Shown: in pieces, positions 1-9,723 of the stretch
Layout: every line of letters begins with the position of its first letter
Numbering within the stretch: the stretch's first letter is position 1
Source of the DNA: Nitrospira sp.
GTDB lineage: Bacteria > Nitrospirota > Nitrospiria > Nitrospirales > Nitrospiraceae
Length of the DNA: 64,000 nt
Reading direction: 5' to 3'
Assembly: GCA_029194675.1 (NCBI GenBank)
Contig: JARFXP010000005.1
Span: 1-64,000, forward strand
Notes under the pieces: model-generated
What the model was told of the DNA's origin: nothing
The model's input: the letters and a program-made list of their open reading frames with translations, nothing else
Databases searched by the model: none
Position numbers and translations under genes: made by a program

Positions 1-275
1 TCGCGTATGTCCGGACCGGGACGCCGGAGTATATTCGGATGATCGAGGTGGGCTCGCTGCGGACCTTCGGCGGGCACAGCACGATGATCTCCTCCTTCTT
101 CGCCGCGTTCGCCTCGTCCTTGATGTACATTCTCTGGTGGCAGTTCGGGAAGTTCTTCTGTACCTCGTACTTCTACCTCACGGATGACAGACAACGGACC
201 ACGAAGGTGTACGACGTATTTGCATACACCACGTTGGCTCACGGCGATAAGGCAAAAATCGGGGGGAAAGCATGA
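1..275 (+). CDS. amoA: Ammonia monooxygenase subunit A, C-terminal part (5' end outside window)
   Basis: Only the last 91 codons are present; the open frame enters from the left edge. The protein reads [20 protein letters not shown] followed by a membrane segment (about [22 protein letters not shown]), which matches the conserved end of the AmoA/PmoA family: a GTPEYIRM block, then the last transmembrane helix. AmoA is the integral-membrane subunit of the copper enzyme that oxidises ammonia to hydroxylamine. The stop codon overlaps the amoB start (ATGA at 272-275), so the two are translationally coupled, and amoC would be expected upstream outside the window. AmoA rather than methane-oxidising PmoA is inferred from the hao and ccm genes next door. 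Confidence 0.93.
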   Translation, partial: AYVRTGTPEYIRMIEVGSLRTFGGHSTMISSFFAAFASSLMYILWWQFGKFFCTSYFYLTDDRQRTTKVYDVFAYTTLAHGDKAKIGGKA

Positions 276-1531
276 ACGCCAAACACGTCTTTAAACTCTG
301 GGTAATGGGTCTCTGCGGGGCGGCGACGCTGGCGTTCACGCCGGCTCTCGATATCACTCCTGCATTTGCTCATGGAGAGCGATCGCAGGAGCCGTTCCTG
401 CGGATGCGTACTGTGAATTGGTATGACACTGAATGGGTTGGGAAGTCGACCCCGGTCAATAGTGTGACTGAGTTGAGGGGTAAATTCCATTTATCTGAGG
501 ATTGGCCTCGTGCAGTCGTCAAGCCGAACCGGACATTCCTCAACGTCGGTTCCCCCAGTTCAGTGTTCCTACGTCTTAGCTCCAAAATAAACGGAACGCC
601 CATGTTCGTCGCTGGTCCAATGGAAATTGGCCGGGATTACGAGTATGTGGTCGTCTTGAAGGCTCGACTCCCCGGCCATCATCACATCCATCCAATGTTT
701 GCCGTCAAGGACGCTGGTCCGATCGCAGGACCTGGCGGTTGGATGGACATCACGGGTCGGTATGAAGATTTCACGAATCCGATCAAGACACTGACCGGTG
801 AAACGTTCGACTCGGAAACCATGGGTACGTCCACTGGAATCATGTGGCACCTGTTCTGGGCAGCCGTGGCGATCTTCTGGGTCGGCTTCTTTATGATTCG
901 GCCGATGTATTTGGTCCGGGCTCGGGTACTGGCAGCCTATGGGGATGAGATTCTACTTGACCCCATCGATCGCAAGGTTGGAACCGTGGTGCTGATCTTC
1001 GTGTTGGTCGTCGTGACCGTCGGTTATCTGGCGGCCGATGCACGACACCCGGTCAGCGTGCCGCTCCAGGCAGGTGAAGCAAAGATCAAGCCGCTACCAA
1101 TCAAGCCTAACCCACTGACGGTTGACGTGACCCATGCAGAGTACGATGTCCCAGGTCGCGCACTACGTATGGTTCTTCATGCGACGAATAACGGTACGCA
1201 ACCGGTGACTATCGGCGAATTCACGACGGCCGGTATCCGGTTCACCAACAAGTTCGGTGCCGCTAAGCTTGATCCGAACTACCCGGCCGAGCTGATTGCA
1301 GCGGCAGGTTTGACGATGGACCACGAAGCTGCAATCCAACCTGGCCAAACCGTGGACGTCAAGGTCGAGTCGAAGGACGTCCTGTGGGAGGTGCAACGGT
1401 TAGTGGATATCCTCCACGACCCGGATCAGCGCTTCGCAGGATTGCTGATGTCCTGGACCGATTCTGGTGAGCGGCTCATCAATCCGATCTGGGCTCCTGT
1501 TCTCCCTGTCTTTACCAGACTGGGAACCTAG
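272..1531 (+). CDS. amoB: Ammonia monooxygenase subunit B
   Basis: 419 residues, the usual length for AmoB/PmoB. A signal peptide ends at about residue 33 (PAFA), leaving His34 as mature N-terminus in HGERSQEPF. This fits the N-terminal copper-ligand histidine of the family. A second histidine cluster, GHHHIHPMF at residues 135-143, supplies the other copper-site ligands. Two membrane segments follow (about residues 190-215 and 240-260), with a second cupredoxin-like periplasmic domain at the C-terminus (about 290-410). The start codon overlaps the amoA stop, and a strong hairpin follows the gene, so amoB is the last gene of the amo operon. AmoB is the periplasmic copper-binding subunit of ammonia monooxygenase. 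Confidence 0.95.
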   Translation: MNAKHVFKLWVMGLCGAATLAFTPALDITPAFAHGERSQEPFLRMRTVNWYDTEWVGKSTPVNSVTELRGKFHLSEDWPRAVVKPNRTFLNVGSPSSVFLRLSSKINGTPMFVAGPMEIGRDYEYVVVLKARLPGHHHIHPMFAVKDAGPIAGPGGWMDITGRYEDFTNPIKTLTGETFDSETMGTSTGIMWHLFWAAVAIFWVGFFMIRPMYLVRARVLAAYGDEILLDPIDRKVGTVVLIFVLVVVTVGYLAADARHPVSVPLQAGEAKIKPLPIKPNPLTVDVTHAEYDVPGRALRMVLHATNNGTQPVTIGEFTTAGIRFTNKFGAAKLDPNYPAELIAAAGLTMDHEAAIQPGQTVDVKVESKDVLWEVQRLVDILHDPDQRFAGLLMSWTDSGERLINPIWAPVLPVFTRLGT

Positions 1532-1551
1532 AGCAACGCGCATCTGACAAG

Positions 1552-1610
1552 ACGCCGACCCGCCACATCGAAAGATGGTTAGGCAGGTCGGCGTTTCTGT
1601 TTCTTCTTTC
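1552..1610 (+). terminator. Rho-independent terminator after amoB
   Basis: Arms ACGCCGACCCGCC (1552-1564) and GGCAGGTCGGCGT (1582-1594) pair with one mismatch around a 17-nt loop. A T-rich tract (TTTCTGTTTCTTCTTT) follows. The hairpin lies 20 nt after the amoB stop and ends the amo operon. The next 270 bases (1611-1884) show no convincing gene. Confidence 0.85.
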
Positions 1611-1884
1611 CACCGATTCGCCTCACGCATACCATTTGCCTATGCTTCTCTTCCCCGTGCTATCTTAGACATTCACATACATCCTCAATCCGACTCCTGG
1701 TTCGAATCGACCACTCTTGATCTAAGGCAATTTCTGAAGAATAGGCTCGCCGTTTCACCAGAACTTGCCCGTTCGCTGACGGTCCTGTATGATGCCTGCG
1801 TTATTACACGACATGGTCCAACAAAACTCACTATTCTAAGAAATACACGACACAGCGCTTCGTTTCAGAAGCTCCGTTTGACGC

Positions 1885-2724
1885 ATGGACGCCCCTACAA
1901 GTACTCCCCATTCTGGACCTTGGTTCAATACCATCGAGCGGATTGCTCTCCGGCATTTCCCCAAAGTCAGTCCTCTCGATACGCATCGAACGCGCGATTA
2001 CGCGATCGCCGCAGTGACATTCTTCAGCGTTGGCGTCAGTTTCCTGTTCGAGATCAGCGCAAGCGTCGAACGGCAACAGGCATTAGGAGCGCTGGCGTGG
2101 ATTTTTCTCGCGACTTTGTTGCTTGGCGAAAACCGAGAGACCAGAGTGCAGGTCATAATTGCCGTCCTGTTTGCCACAGTCGGAGAACATTTTGCCTCCA
2201 TCTATATGGGAGGATACACTTACCGGTTTGAAAATGTGCCTGCCTACGTCCCGCCTGGCCACGGGATGGTTTACCTGACTGCGGTGGCTTTAGCGCGATC
2301 CGGCCTGTTTGTACGACACCCCAGAAAGATAGCCATCTTCGTGGTGGGAGTATGGGGCACCTGGTCTCTATGGGGAGTCAGCGGGTACCCGGATCGTGGT
2401 GACTGGGTTGGTGCGTTGTTATTCTCCATATTTTTAGTTTGGCTGATGATCGGCCGGTCGCCGATGGTTTACCTTGCTGCCTTTTTTATTACAACATGGC
2501 TCGAATTGATCGGAACTGCCGTCGGCGCTTGGAAATGGGCGGCCATAGATCCTCTGCTCGGATGGCCTCAGGGAAATCCACCCAGTGGAGTTGGGGCATG
2601 GTACTGTTTGGTTGACGCGGTGGCCATCGGAGGGGCAAGGCCGACGCTACATGGCATGAAGCGTCTTTGTGACTGGTGCTTGGACAGGTCCGGCAGGATC
2701 TTGAACAGAACAGGCGGTTCCTGA
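1885..2724 (+). CDS. Conserved polytopic membrane protein, function unknown
   Basis: 279 residues with roughly eight hydrophobic segments from about residue 38 to 250. Short polar loops contain conserved-looking motifs: GGYTYRFENVPAYVPPGHGM near residue 110 and GWPQGNPPSGVGAWY near 230. No signal peptide and no heme or metal motif are seen. The C-terminal 25 residues are basic and cytoplasmic-looking. I do not recognise an experimentally studied family, although the PPGHG and GNPPSG motifs suggest a widespread membrane-protein family with a residue-lined intramembrane site. It lies between the amo operon terminator and a MOSC gene on the same strand, so it has its own transcription unit. No clear Shine-Dalgarno sequence precedes the ATG, so the exact start is uncertain. 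Confidence 0.7.
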   Translation: MDAPTSTPHSGPWFNTIERIALRHFPKVSPLDTHRTRDYAIAAVTFFSVGVSFLFEISASVERQQALGALAWIFLATLLLGENRETRVQVIIAVLFATVGEHFASIYMGGYTYRFENVPAYVPPGHGMVYLTAVALARSGLFVRHPRKIAIFVVGVWGTWSLWGVSGYPDRGDWVGALLFSIFLVWLMIGRSPMVYLAAFFITTWLELIGTAVGAWKWAAIDPLLGWPQGNPPSGVGAWYCLVDAVAIGGARPTLHGMKRLCDWCLDRSGRILNRTGGS

Positions 2725-3101
2725 AGAACCCGGCTTTCTGAAGTCTTCCCTACCGACTGTTTCCCGGTGTTGCATCAGAAAAGCTCGTTCGTGAGCCCAC
2801 GACTCACTCTCATCGGCAAGCTCAGGACAGACAGGTCACCTACGGGTTGGTGGAATCTGGGAGCAGCCGCTCACCTTGCGAGCAGCACCACGAGCTTGAC
2901 CCTGGAATGGAATACGGAAGGTGGTCGACTGCGCGAGGGAATTTCCAAAGGTTTCCGGCCGGCTCGGCCGCAATGGTCGCTTGGAGAGCCGTGTGAGGGC
3001 GAGGCTTTCGTACCGAACTTGCGCCGACATTGCCTCTCGCACCGACCACCTAGGGGAATGAAGGGGCATTTGATACGATTATTGAGAAGTTACATTGAAC
3101 C
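2725..3101. other. Gene-free stretch before the MOSC gene
   Basis: About 380 bases. Overlapping open frames exist on both strands (about 70-120 codons), but none has a convincing start site, conserved motif or protein-like composition. I see no hairpin with a T tract and no tRNA-like fold. A promoter for the MOSC gene probably lies near the right end but cannot be assigned. Confidence 0.5.
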
Positions 3102-3113
3102 GAGGAGCTGGTC

Positions 3114-3842
3114 TTGGAAAACACCGTAAGCGCAACTGTCATTTCTCTGCAAATCGGTTTACCACAAACGGTTGGGAACAACGAGTCCCCTGACCCAATG
3201 GATCAGGCTTGGACGACCGGATTTTTTAAGGAGCCGACGTCCGGATTAATTTGGTTGGGGCAGACCAATCTCGAAGGTGATGGGCAAGCAGACCTTGAAA
3301 ACCACGGTGGCCTAGATAAAGCCGTCAATGTCTACCCTATCGAGCACTATCCCTATTGGGCACAAGCCTTACCCTTGCTAGAGCTTCCATTTGGGGCCTT
3401 CGGGGAGAACTTTACAACTCAGGGTCTGGTAGAAAGTAATCTTTGTATCGGGGATGTATTTGCGGTTGGAGAGTCACTAGTTCAAGTGTCCCAACCAAGA
3501 CAACCATGTTGGAAACTCGCTCGCCGCTGGCGTGTAAACGATCTGGCTCTTCGTGTCCAAGAAACTGGTCGAACCGGTTGGTATTTCCGTGTCCTCAGAG
3601 AAGGTCATGTCCAAGCTGGAAATAGACTCGTCCTTCTTGAACGCCATCATCCAAACTGGACAGTATCTACCGCAAACGAGGTGATGCATCATCGGATAGA
3701 TGACCGGAAGGCTGCTCAGGAGCTCGCTGACTGCGCTTACCTCTCATCAAGATGGCGGGAAAAACTCAAACGGCGTGCACTCAGCGGAATACCCGAGAAC
3801 ATTGCTTCACGGCTGGAGGGGCCCAGGAAGGTATTCGATTAA
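3114..3842 (+). CDS. MOSC domain protein (YiiM family)
   Basis: 242 residues. The sequence has YiiM-type MOSC features: an early GLPQTVG segment, a glycine-rich DLENHGGLDKAVNVYP block at about residues 60-75, LPFGAFGENFTTQGL at about 90-104, and the invariant cysteine in SQPRQPCWKLARR near residue 130. In MOSC domains this cysteine binds sulfur or the molybdenum cofactor, and YiiM proteins act in molybdopterin-dependent reduction of N-hydroxylated compounds. The start is a TTG at 3114 with GAGGAG at 3102-3107 (6-nt spacing); no better in-frame start was found. A link to hydroxylamine chemistry next door is tempting but only inference. It converges on cycB across a hairpin. Confidence 0.85.
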   Translation: MENTVSATVISLQIGLPQTVGNNESPDPMDQAWTTGFFKEPTSGLIWLGQTNLEGDGQADLENHGGLDKAVNVYPIEHYPYWAQALPLLELPFGAFGENFTTQGLVESNLCIGDVFAVGESLVQVSQPRQPCWKLARRWRVNDLALRVQETGRTGWYFRVLREGHVQAGNRLVLLERHHPNWTVSTANEVMHHRIDDRKAAQELADCAYLSSRWREKLKRRALSGIPENIASRLEGPRKVFD

Positions 3843-3868
3843 ACGGTTGCCTCGTTTCCTTTCGTTGA

Positions 3869-3910
3869 GCATCAGGACCGTATCACTTTGAATGAATACG
3901 GTCCTGATGC
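3869..3910. terminator. Perfect 15-bp hairpin between convergent genes
   Basis: GCATCAGGACCGTAT (3869-3883) is perfectly inverted at 3896-3910 around a 12-nt loop. It sits between the convergent MOSC gene and cycB, where a shared bidirectional terminator is expected. There is no good T tract on either side, so the terminator role is inferred from stem strength and position. Confidence 0.6.
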
Positions 3911-3940
3911 GTCACTGTGCCGGAGTGATCATGCTAACTA

Positions 3941-4534
3941 CTAGTCTTTCTCGTCTTCGTCATCCTCTTTCTTTTTCTTGACTTCCTTTATTACCGGACG
4001 ACCCTGAGCAAGGCTCGCGTTCAGATCGTGCTCCGGAACCTTCTTATGCACGAGATTCTGGTGGCAATCGATGCACGTCGCCCCTTCGCTTTGCATCTTG
4101 GCATGTGCCGCTTTGGCCGAAGCTCCCGGCGGCTTCGTATTCTTGTGACAGGCTCTGCACGTGAGACTATCCCATTCTTTAAGCTTCATCCGAGCCCGGT
4201 AGGCGGCTTCTGGGCGGTGCTCATTGAATTTTTCAACAGTTGAGTAGTCGGTGGTGAATTCCTTGATCAGAAATGGCACCCCATCTACGACGTGTGTATA
4301 GATCGCCTTATGGAAGTTCGATAATCCCTGAGGCACATGGCAATCCTTACATCCGGGGTCCATACCAAGTGCACCCCAGTGTGAAGACTTCTTCAGCTCC
4401 TCATAGGGGTAGATTTCCGAGTGGCAACTTATGCAGAACTCGGTCCTGGAAACCGCTGCTTCACCGCCAAAAACCACAGCGATCGCTCCTATCCCTAGAA
4501 CTGCGCCGGCAGCTAGTGTCCCTATCTTTGCCAT
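3941..4534 (-). CDS. cycB: Tetraheme membrane cytochrome c of NapC/NirT family (cM552-like)
   Basis: 197 residues with an N-terminal membrane anchor (about residues 5-27) followed by four CxxCH heme motifs: CISCH, CKDCH, CRACH and CIDCH. This is the NapC/NirT plan: one helix plus a tetraheme periplasmic domain. The C-terminus is highly charged (KKKKEDDEDEKD). In ammonia oxidisers this protein, cM552, passes electrons from hydroxylamine dehydrogenase, through c554, to the quinone pool. It lies two bases after cycA and is the last gene of the hao cluster, in the usual order haoA-haoB-cycA-cycB. Confidence 0.93.
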   Translation of the reverse strand: MAKIGTLAAGAVLGIGAIAVVFGGEAAVSRTEFCISCHSEIYPYEELKKSSHWGALGMDPGCKDCHVPQGLSNFHKAIYTHVVDGVPFLIKEFTTDYSTVEKFNEHRPEAAYRARMKLKEWDSLTCRACHKNTKPPGASAKAAHAKMQSEGATCIDCHQNLVHKKVPEHDLNASLAQGRPVIKEVKKKKEDDEDEKD

Positions 4535-4536
4535 TG

Positions 4537-5262
4537 TTAGTCTTCCGCCTTATCGGATTTCACCGGAGGTTTAGCGTTCTTCTGGAACTCTTCGTGGAAC
4601 TTCGGCATGGGCGGACCTGTAAATGTGCCGGCAAGCTTGAAATGCTCATGCATCGCCTTGTCGTTCCTCACATACTTTTCGAAGTCAAATGCGTATTTCT
4701 TGTCTACTTTAGGAGTAAACGGGGTATAAGGTTTTTTCGCACCTTTCCACGGAGATCCTTCGTAATTGAGATGACAGGCATTGCACTTTTCTTCGAACTC
4801 GAAGTCTTGGCCAGCTTCCACAAGTTGGGCTCGCTCCATGGTCTTCTGAGATTTTTCAAACGCTTCACCTGCCTTACGGTGGATCTTCCGATAGTCGCTC
4901 CCAGCTCCGTGGCAGGATTCGCAACCAACACCGGTTAAGAATTTGTCAGGTTCTTCTATGACATAACCACCTTCTTTACCGAAACCATCGACGTGGCAAC
5001 CAACGCAATCCTTGTCTTTTGTATAGTCCTTCTTGGGGTCCAGCTTGGCCTTGACCATCGCCTCGTCCTTCTTCTTGCCTCTGGTGGACTTGAGCGATTC
5101 CATTGCCTTACCATGGAGAGTCTTTTCCCATGATTCACCCTCTCCTTTATGGCAGTTGTAGCACTTTTTTCTCCCTTCAAATGTCCCTTCCGCCCAAGCG
5201 GTCCCTGCCACGGCCAGAAATACCGTTACAGCGGCGAATGCGTATACTATGCGGTGATTCAC
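4537..5262 (-). CDS. cycA: Cytochrome c554 (tetraheme electron carrier)
   Basis: 241 residues with a signal peptide (cleavage after about TAWA, residue 24) and four CxxCH motifs: CYNCH, CVGCH, CESCH and CNACH. The spacing of the motifs and the lysine-rich body fit cytochrome c554, the soluble periplasmic acceptor that takes electrons from hydroxylamine dehydrogenase. A good GGAGATG-type ribosome site lies just upstream. A 171-base gap separates it from haoB, so it may have its own promoter as well as read-through from haoAB. It is followed immediately by cycB. Confidence 0.93.
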   Translation of the reverse strand: MNHRIVYAFAAVTVFLAVAGTAWAEGTFEGRKKCYNCHKGEGESWEKTLHGKAMESLKSTRGKKKDEAMVKAKLDPKKDYTKDKDCVGCHVDGFGKEGGYVIEEPDKFLTGVGCESCHGAGSDYRKIHRKAGEAFEKSQKTMERAQLVEAGQDFEFEEKCNACHLNYEGSPWKGAKKPYTPFTPKVDKKYAFDFEKYVRNDKAMHEHFKLAGTFTGPPMPKFHEEFQKNAKPPVKSDKAED

Positions 5263-5433
5263 GGCATCTCCTTTCCGATGAATATATGAATAAGATCAGT
5301 GATTATTCTTGCTACTTACGTGAGGCTCTCTAACGTCCCCACGCCTCGTCGGTTCTATAAAGCGTCGGCAGTTTATCATGACCAATATCATACTGCCACC
5401 ATCAAATTCTTGCTCTTCATCGTCTGAATGGGC

Positions 5434-6462
5434 TTAGGCCGAAGGAATCTTATAGATCCAGTATCCGCCCTGCTTGTGAACAAGTTGTAACGCCTCAAAG
5501 TCTATCGGCGTTGAATTCATCAGTGGCAGCATCTGAGACAACAAAGTTTTCTCCTTGGTACTCTGCTTAAGAAAATATGCCCGCACAAGCTTTTCCGAGA
5601 CTGACTGGAGCGTGTATGTATCATACCCATTCTCTTTCATCCATGCCTTAACCTGGCCGACAAGCCCATGCACGTTCCCAGTCAACGGAAAATCTTTAAA
5701 AGCCATATCAAGCTTATCCGGACGCATGAGACCAAGCTTATAGAGGTCCGCAGGATGCACGACGATGTATGCTTCGCGTGAACCTACGAGATCACGAAGC
5801 ATAGCAACCCCCTTTGTCGCCTCTGCTGAAAGCGCATCGGCAAAAAGTTGAAACCTTCGTTGCTCATCCACTGAGCCCGAATTACCCCAAAACTGATTCT
5901 CGTATGCTCGAATAGAATCCGACCGTTGTTTCCAGTAGGTGGGTGTAATCACTGGTTCTCCAAGATGCGACGTGAAAAAGGTCTCACGTCCAGACAGCAA
6001 GCCCAACTGGCGAGAGGTATCCCACCATGCGAGAACAACGGCCTCGTTCGGTACATGTTTAGTAACATCTCCGGCAATCGCGGCAAGTTCTGAGAGGTCA
6101 GAGGTCATGACACCGATGGGTTCGGAAACCAGATTTTCCCAGTTTAGGAGAACGGGCTGTTCCCCATCTCTACTCGCACGATAGGCTATAGCGATGGGCT
6201 TATCAATGGAGGGAACACGAAGCTCGTATTTGCTGATCTTCAGATCCGGCCAAGCCTGCAAGGGAAGGTTATTGAACTTGGTCGCCACACCCTCATCGAC
6301 AAGTTGGTAGGCATACGGAGCCGGTAGGGGCTTGAGCCAAAGATAGACAAACCACCCACTCAGAAAAAGACCTCCCGTCACCAGGAGGATACCTAGTGAC
6401 GGGAGGATTTTAGACACGGACCGGTTCGACACAGGCGCGTTCAGGGACGGAGCAGAGATCAA
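5434..6462 (-). CDS. haoB: HaoB, membrane protein of hydroxylamine oxidation cluster
   Basis: 342 residues with one N-terminal hydrophobic helix (about residues 20-45), then a long periplasmic domain without heme motifs. Its place directly downstream of haoA, overlapping it by four bases (ATGA), and before cycA is the conserved haoAB-cycAB order of ammonia oxidisers. The function of HaoB is not well established; it is thought to help assemble or anchor hydroxylamine dehydrogenase. The call rests mainly on position, length and single-anchor topology. Confidence 0.88.
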   Translation of the reverse strand: MISAPSLNAPVSNRSVSKILPSLGILLVTGGLFLSGWFVYLWLKPLPAPYAYQLVDEGVATKFNNLPLQAWPDLKISKYELRVPSIDKPIAIAYRASRDGEQPVLLNWENLVSEPIGVMTSDLSELAAIAGDVTKHVPNEAVVLAWWDTSRQLGLLSGRETFFTSHLGEPVITPTYWKQRSDSIRAYENQFWGNSGSVDEQRRFQLFADALSAEATKGVAMLRDLVGSREAYIVVHPADLYKLGLMRPDKLDMAFKDFPLTGNVHGLVGQVKAWMKENGYDTYTLQSVSEKLVRAYFLKQSTKEKTLLSQMLPLMNSTPIDFEALQLVHKQGGYWIYKIPSA

Positions 6463-8168
6463 CGATCCTTCCTCTCACGCCTCCGCCATCCTGCGATTGC
6501 AATCGTCCCGGCAAGCATCATCCCTCCTCCAATACCACCGAGGGAAATCTTACCGGTTTCGCTATCGAGGTCCAGCATACTTTGCTTCGTCTGGCCCTCG
6601 AGCTTTGCAACCCGAGCTTGGAGATCAAGCTTCTCTTTTAACCGTGTGTCATCGTCCATGATCTCAACATACGCACGGTTCATAGCCGCCCAGCCTACCG
6701 TATAGGTGTAGCCCCAGTATTGGTGGGCCAAGCTGACGTGCAATTGAACCAAGTGGTCTTCCGCCATTTCGAACAGTCTCAACTCATTGGCAGCTGGGTT
6801 GTTACCCTTCGACCAATAAATCTGGAAGAATTTTTCAAAGCCATCCGTCTCAGGAGCCGGAGGCGCCGGCCGGTTTGTCTTCTGCCCGGTCAATAGCCCA
6901 GCCTTATACTGCTCTTCCACAACATGATGCGCTTCATCATACTTATCCAAGCCTGAGAAGGTTCCGTTATCCATAAATTCCATCCAGGCCCTGGCATAGG
7001 TTTCCGAGTGGCAATTGGTGCAAGTCTTCACCCACGCATCGTTTCGCTTTTCAGCCCAGTCCGTTTTGATGTTTTCACGGATCCCAGGTACGAATGGATA
7101 GTTCGCCCAACGAACCTTACGCACGACATTGTGGGCGATTTTACCTTGATACTCCATATGACAGTACTGACACGTTGGTGCCGTTTCGGCCCCTTTGGCC
7201 ATGGCTTCTTTAATTGGAATATTGAAGTTCCAATGAGCCTTATCCCGCTGATACTTTAGACCATGCTTGGAAAGATTGTAGGCTTCCCAGTTATTATGGT
7301 CGGCACCGCTGTGGCATTGAGCACAGACCTCAGGCTTACGTGATTCAGCCACTGAGAATTCGTGCCGAGCGTGGCAGGTATCACACTTGTTCTGATTGAC
7401 ATGACAGCCCGTGCAACCGTCGGCGATTTCACGCTGCGGCATACCCGCATACACTTCGACTTCCACGTTGGCCCTGTAGTCCAAGGCATGTGACGGGCGA
7501 CCCTTTGGCCACTGGTCTTTTGGCCAGGTGATCGTATCTCGTTCCGATTCTCTCTCTGCAAACTCTTGCAAGTGGCAGGTTCCACAGGTATCGGCAGTGG
7601 CCAACCTGATATCCTTCCGGTGATCAGCCTTATTCTTGGCATTGATGTCAAAGTGACAGTCAATGCAACCGACTTCCTTCAGATGCTCCCCCTTGCTCAA
7701 CTTGCCAATTGAACGAAGATTATCTTCGATGGCTTCGAGCTTGGCCTTCTTGTAGTAAGTTTCGTCCTTTGGGGTCAGCTTGCGGATCTTATCCAAGTTC
7801 GCGTGGGTGCTCTTCTTCCACGCCGCCACCCACCCCGGCGATTCATCGGTGTGGCACTTCACGCATTGCTCACGGCTCGCAACCTCTTTCACCGCCTGCG
7901 GTGGTTTGTAGAAGGTGTGGGGATCAAAATACTTACTGAACGAGATGGGCTGCCAATACTCACCGTACTTCCCCTTCCCTTGCCCATTTTGAGCAGGATC
8001 CATGTACCGCTTGAGTAAGGCCTCATACAGTTCCTTAGGCGAGGCAGATCGATCGATCTTCAGCGCCTCGTAGGTTTCCTTCGGAACGGTGGGGAAATTC
8101 GCCTGAGCCTGTGCGGCGACGAACACGCCACAGACCACCAGGGCATACTTCACCATGTTCTTAACCAT
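6459..8168 (-). CDS. haoA: Hydroxylamine dehydrogenase (octaheme)
   Basis: 569 residues from the chosen start. It has a signal peptide ([13 protein letters not shown]) and eight CxxCH motifs: CVKCH, CIDCH, CGTCH, CTGCH, CDTCH, CAQCH, CQYCH and CTNCH. The Tyr-rich stretch [16 protein letters not shown] lies in the C-terminal third, where the family carries the tyrosine that crosslinks to the catalytic heme P460. A C-terminal membrane helix ([18 protein letters not shown]) with a basic tail suggests membrane anchoring. HaoA oxidises hydroxylamine in the periplasm. The ATG at 8168 is preferred to an in-frame start 22 codons upstream because the signal peptide begins there and AAGGAG lies about 10 nt before it. 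A GTG directly before the ATG is an alternative. Confidence 0.95.
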   Translation of the reverse strand: MVKNMVKYALVVCGVFVAAQAQANFPTVPKETYEALKIDRSASPKELYEALLKRYMDPAQNGQGKGKYGEYWQPISFSKYFDPHTFYKPPQAVKEVASREQCVKCHTDESPGWVAAWKKSTHANLDKIRKLTPKDETYYKKAKLEAIEDNLRSIGKLSKGEHLKEVGCIDCHFDINAKNKADHRKDIRLATADTCGTCHLQEFAERESERDTITWPKDQWPKGRPSHALDYRANVEVEVYAGMPQREIADGCTGCHVNQNKCDTCHARHEFSVAESRKPEVCAQCHSGADHNNWEAYNLSKHGLKYQRDKAHWNFNIPIKEAMAKGAETAPTCQYCHMEYQGKIAHNVVRKVRWANYPFVPGIRENIKTDWAEKRNDAWVKTCTNCHSETYARAWMEFMDNGTFSGLDKYDEAHHVVEEQYKAGLLTGQKTNRPAPPAPETDGFEKFFQIYWSKGNNPAANELRLFEMAEDHLVQLHVSLAHQYWGYTYTVGWAAMNRAYVEIMDDDTRLKEKLDLQARVAKLEGQTKQSMLDLDSETGKISLGGIGGGMMLAGTIAIAGWRRRERKDR

Positions 8169-8222
8169 CACAGCTCTACTCCTTTCGTTTGATGGGCAGT
8201 ACGCACTGCCCTTCAAAAAAAG

Positions 8223-8294
8223 ATTCGCCCGCAAAAAAATTCGCCCGATAGACTTCCGTTTTTAGAATTGTTCATTTTTTAGAATCGTTCATTT
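8223..8294 (-). promoter_or_regulatory. Two short tandem repeats upstream of haoA (candidate control region)
   Basis: Two sets of direct repeats lie 55-127 nt upstream of the haoA start. ATTCGCCCG occurs at 8223-8231 and 8239-8247, 16 bp apart. TTTTTAGAATYGTTCATTT occurs at 8259-8277 and 8276-8294, 17 bp apart. Pairs 16-17 bp apart in an AT-rich gap are typical of binding sites for dimeric regulators or of phased promoter elements. The intergenic region runs from 8169 to 8430, between haoA and the end of ccmI, and would hold the hao promoter. No regulator is identifiable from sequence. Confidence 0.45.
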
Positions 8295-8430
8295 GCGCAA
8301 GTTCTTAAAAAATAATGGCGGCGAAATATAGCTTAGCCTCTCTTGACTGTCAAGAGAATTTCAAGGGATCAGGACCGATGGAGTCTTGCACAATGCTTCC
8401 AAAGAATAGATAGAAATGACTACGTGGCAT

Positions 8431-9723
8431 CTACGGTCGTTCCCGATCGATGACAACGGTGATATTTTCGGTTCCCGGCTTCATCGGCTGACTCATCCCC
8501 TCCAGATCACCGCTTTCAGCCATCGCTTTTCCGGATTTCGATAGACGCGCCACGATGACGACCGTGTCGATGTCGGAGAGCTTTCTTGATGGCATGGGAC
8601 TGGTCGAGTCATCCAGCCGGAAGGTGAAGGGTAAATCTTTCTTCGACGCGCGCACGATTGACACCGGCATCGGAGGGCCGGCGACGTCTTTCGCAAACAC
8701 AAATAGGGTATCCGGAAGAGAAGCTTTGCTTGCCATATTCGGCCCTAACACCACTTTGCCCGTTATCGCCCGCGACTGTCCGGATTGAGTCGCCGGCTTG
8801 ACAGGTTTGGTCTGTTCCATCGGGGGATTCGCAACCAACATGTTCGCACTGGGACCACCACCGAGGCGCCGTTTGGCCTCGGCAATGCTGGCCTTCAGCT
8901 GGTCGGATGATTCCTGATCATCGGGAGGGAGATAGGCATGGGCATCTTCCCATTCCTTGGCGGCACGCGCAAAATCTTTTCGGTTGTACGCGATCGTCCC
9001 TGACAACATCAGCGCCTTCACGTTGTGCGGGTCGAGCTTCAAGGCTTTTTGAATCAGCATTTCCGGCTTTCCATCCAGCTTGCGCCCCTGATGCACACCG
9101 AGAGCATCCGCATAGTCGGCAAGGAGGCTCGCATTGTTTGGGTTGAGCTTGGTGGCCTTCTCGAAAATCGGCACCGCGTCGGCATACCGCTCCATGGCCA
9201 TATAAGATCGCGCCAAAAGCCCCCATCCGACTGCATCGTTGGGATTCTCCTCCAGCTTCTTCCTCAACTGCTCGATCAAGGTGTTCAGGCTGTCCGCCAT
9301 CTGTGAATCATCCCCTGAGCCACCTTGAGCGGATGCCGCAGACACGGATGGGTGTGTCATTGCGGCAGGATTTCCCAATGTCCAGTAGAGCACCCCACTG
9401 GCCGCCGGAATGATCATGGCCAAAGAGAGGGCAACGACCCGAAGATTCACGGGCGCTCCAGCAGGAGCGATAGATGCTTCTGCCGAACCCGTTTCCTCCA
9501 ACACACGACGCTCCAGCTCGCTTCGCGCCGTCTGGTACTGTTCATCGGTCAACAAACCGCCGGCACGATCTTGTTCCAGCTCAGAGAATTGCTGTCGATA
9601 GACCGGCAGCGTTTTTCCCCGCTCGTTTGCCGCCTGTGTGGGATGTTTCAACAACGGCCTCAGCAAGAGTCCAAGGATGGCGACAGTCATGGCCGATGCA
9701 ATCGCCCAAAATGCCACAGTCAT
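8431..9723 (-). CDS. ccmI: Cytochrome c maturation protein CcmI (TPR)
   Basis: 430 residues. Two N-terminal membrane helices flank a cytoplasmic loop (LPVYRQQFSELEQDRAGGLL), the CcmI1 domain. A periplasmic tetratricopeptide region (about residues 150-260) then binds apocytochromes, and a C-terminal domain ends in ENITVVIDRERP. CcmI presents apocytochrome c to the CcmF/H heme ligation complex. It is the last gene of the ccm operon, and its ATG overlaps the ccmH stop by four bases. A full-length CcmI fits the many multiheme cytochromes needed by the adjacent hao cluster. Confidence 0.92.
   Translation of the reverse strand: MTVAFWAIASAMTVAILGLLLRPLLKHPTQAANERGKTLPVYRQQFSELEQDRAGGLLTDEQYQTARSELERRVLEETGSAEASIAPAGAPVNLRVVALSLAMIIPAASGVLYWTLGNPAAMTHPSVSAASAQGGSGDDSQMADSLNTLIEQLRKKLEENPNDAVGWGLLARSYMAMERYADAVPIFEKATKLNPNNASLLADYADALGVHQGRKLDGKPEMLIQKALKLDPHNVKALMLSGTIAYNRKDFARAAKEWEDAHAYLPPDDQESSDQLKASIAEAKRRLGGGPSANMLVANPPMEQTKPVKPATQSGQSRAITGKVVLGPNMASKASLPDTLFVFAKDVAGPPMPVSIVRASKKDLPFTFRLDDSTSPMPSRKLSDIDTVVIVARLSKSGKAMAESGDLEGMSQPMKPGTENITVVIDRERP

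Noticed and set aside
1690-1715. GGTTCGAATCGACC, resembling the T loop of a tRNA
   Set aside because: No matching acceptor stem, anticodon arm or D arm could be placed around it.
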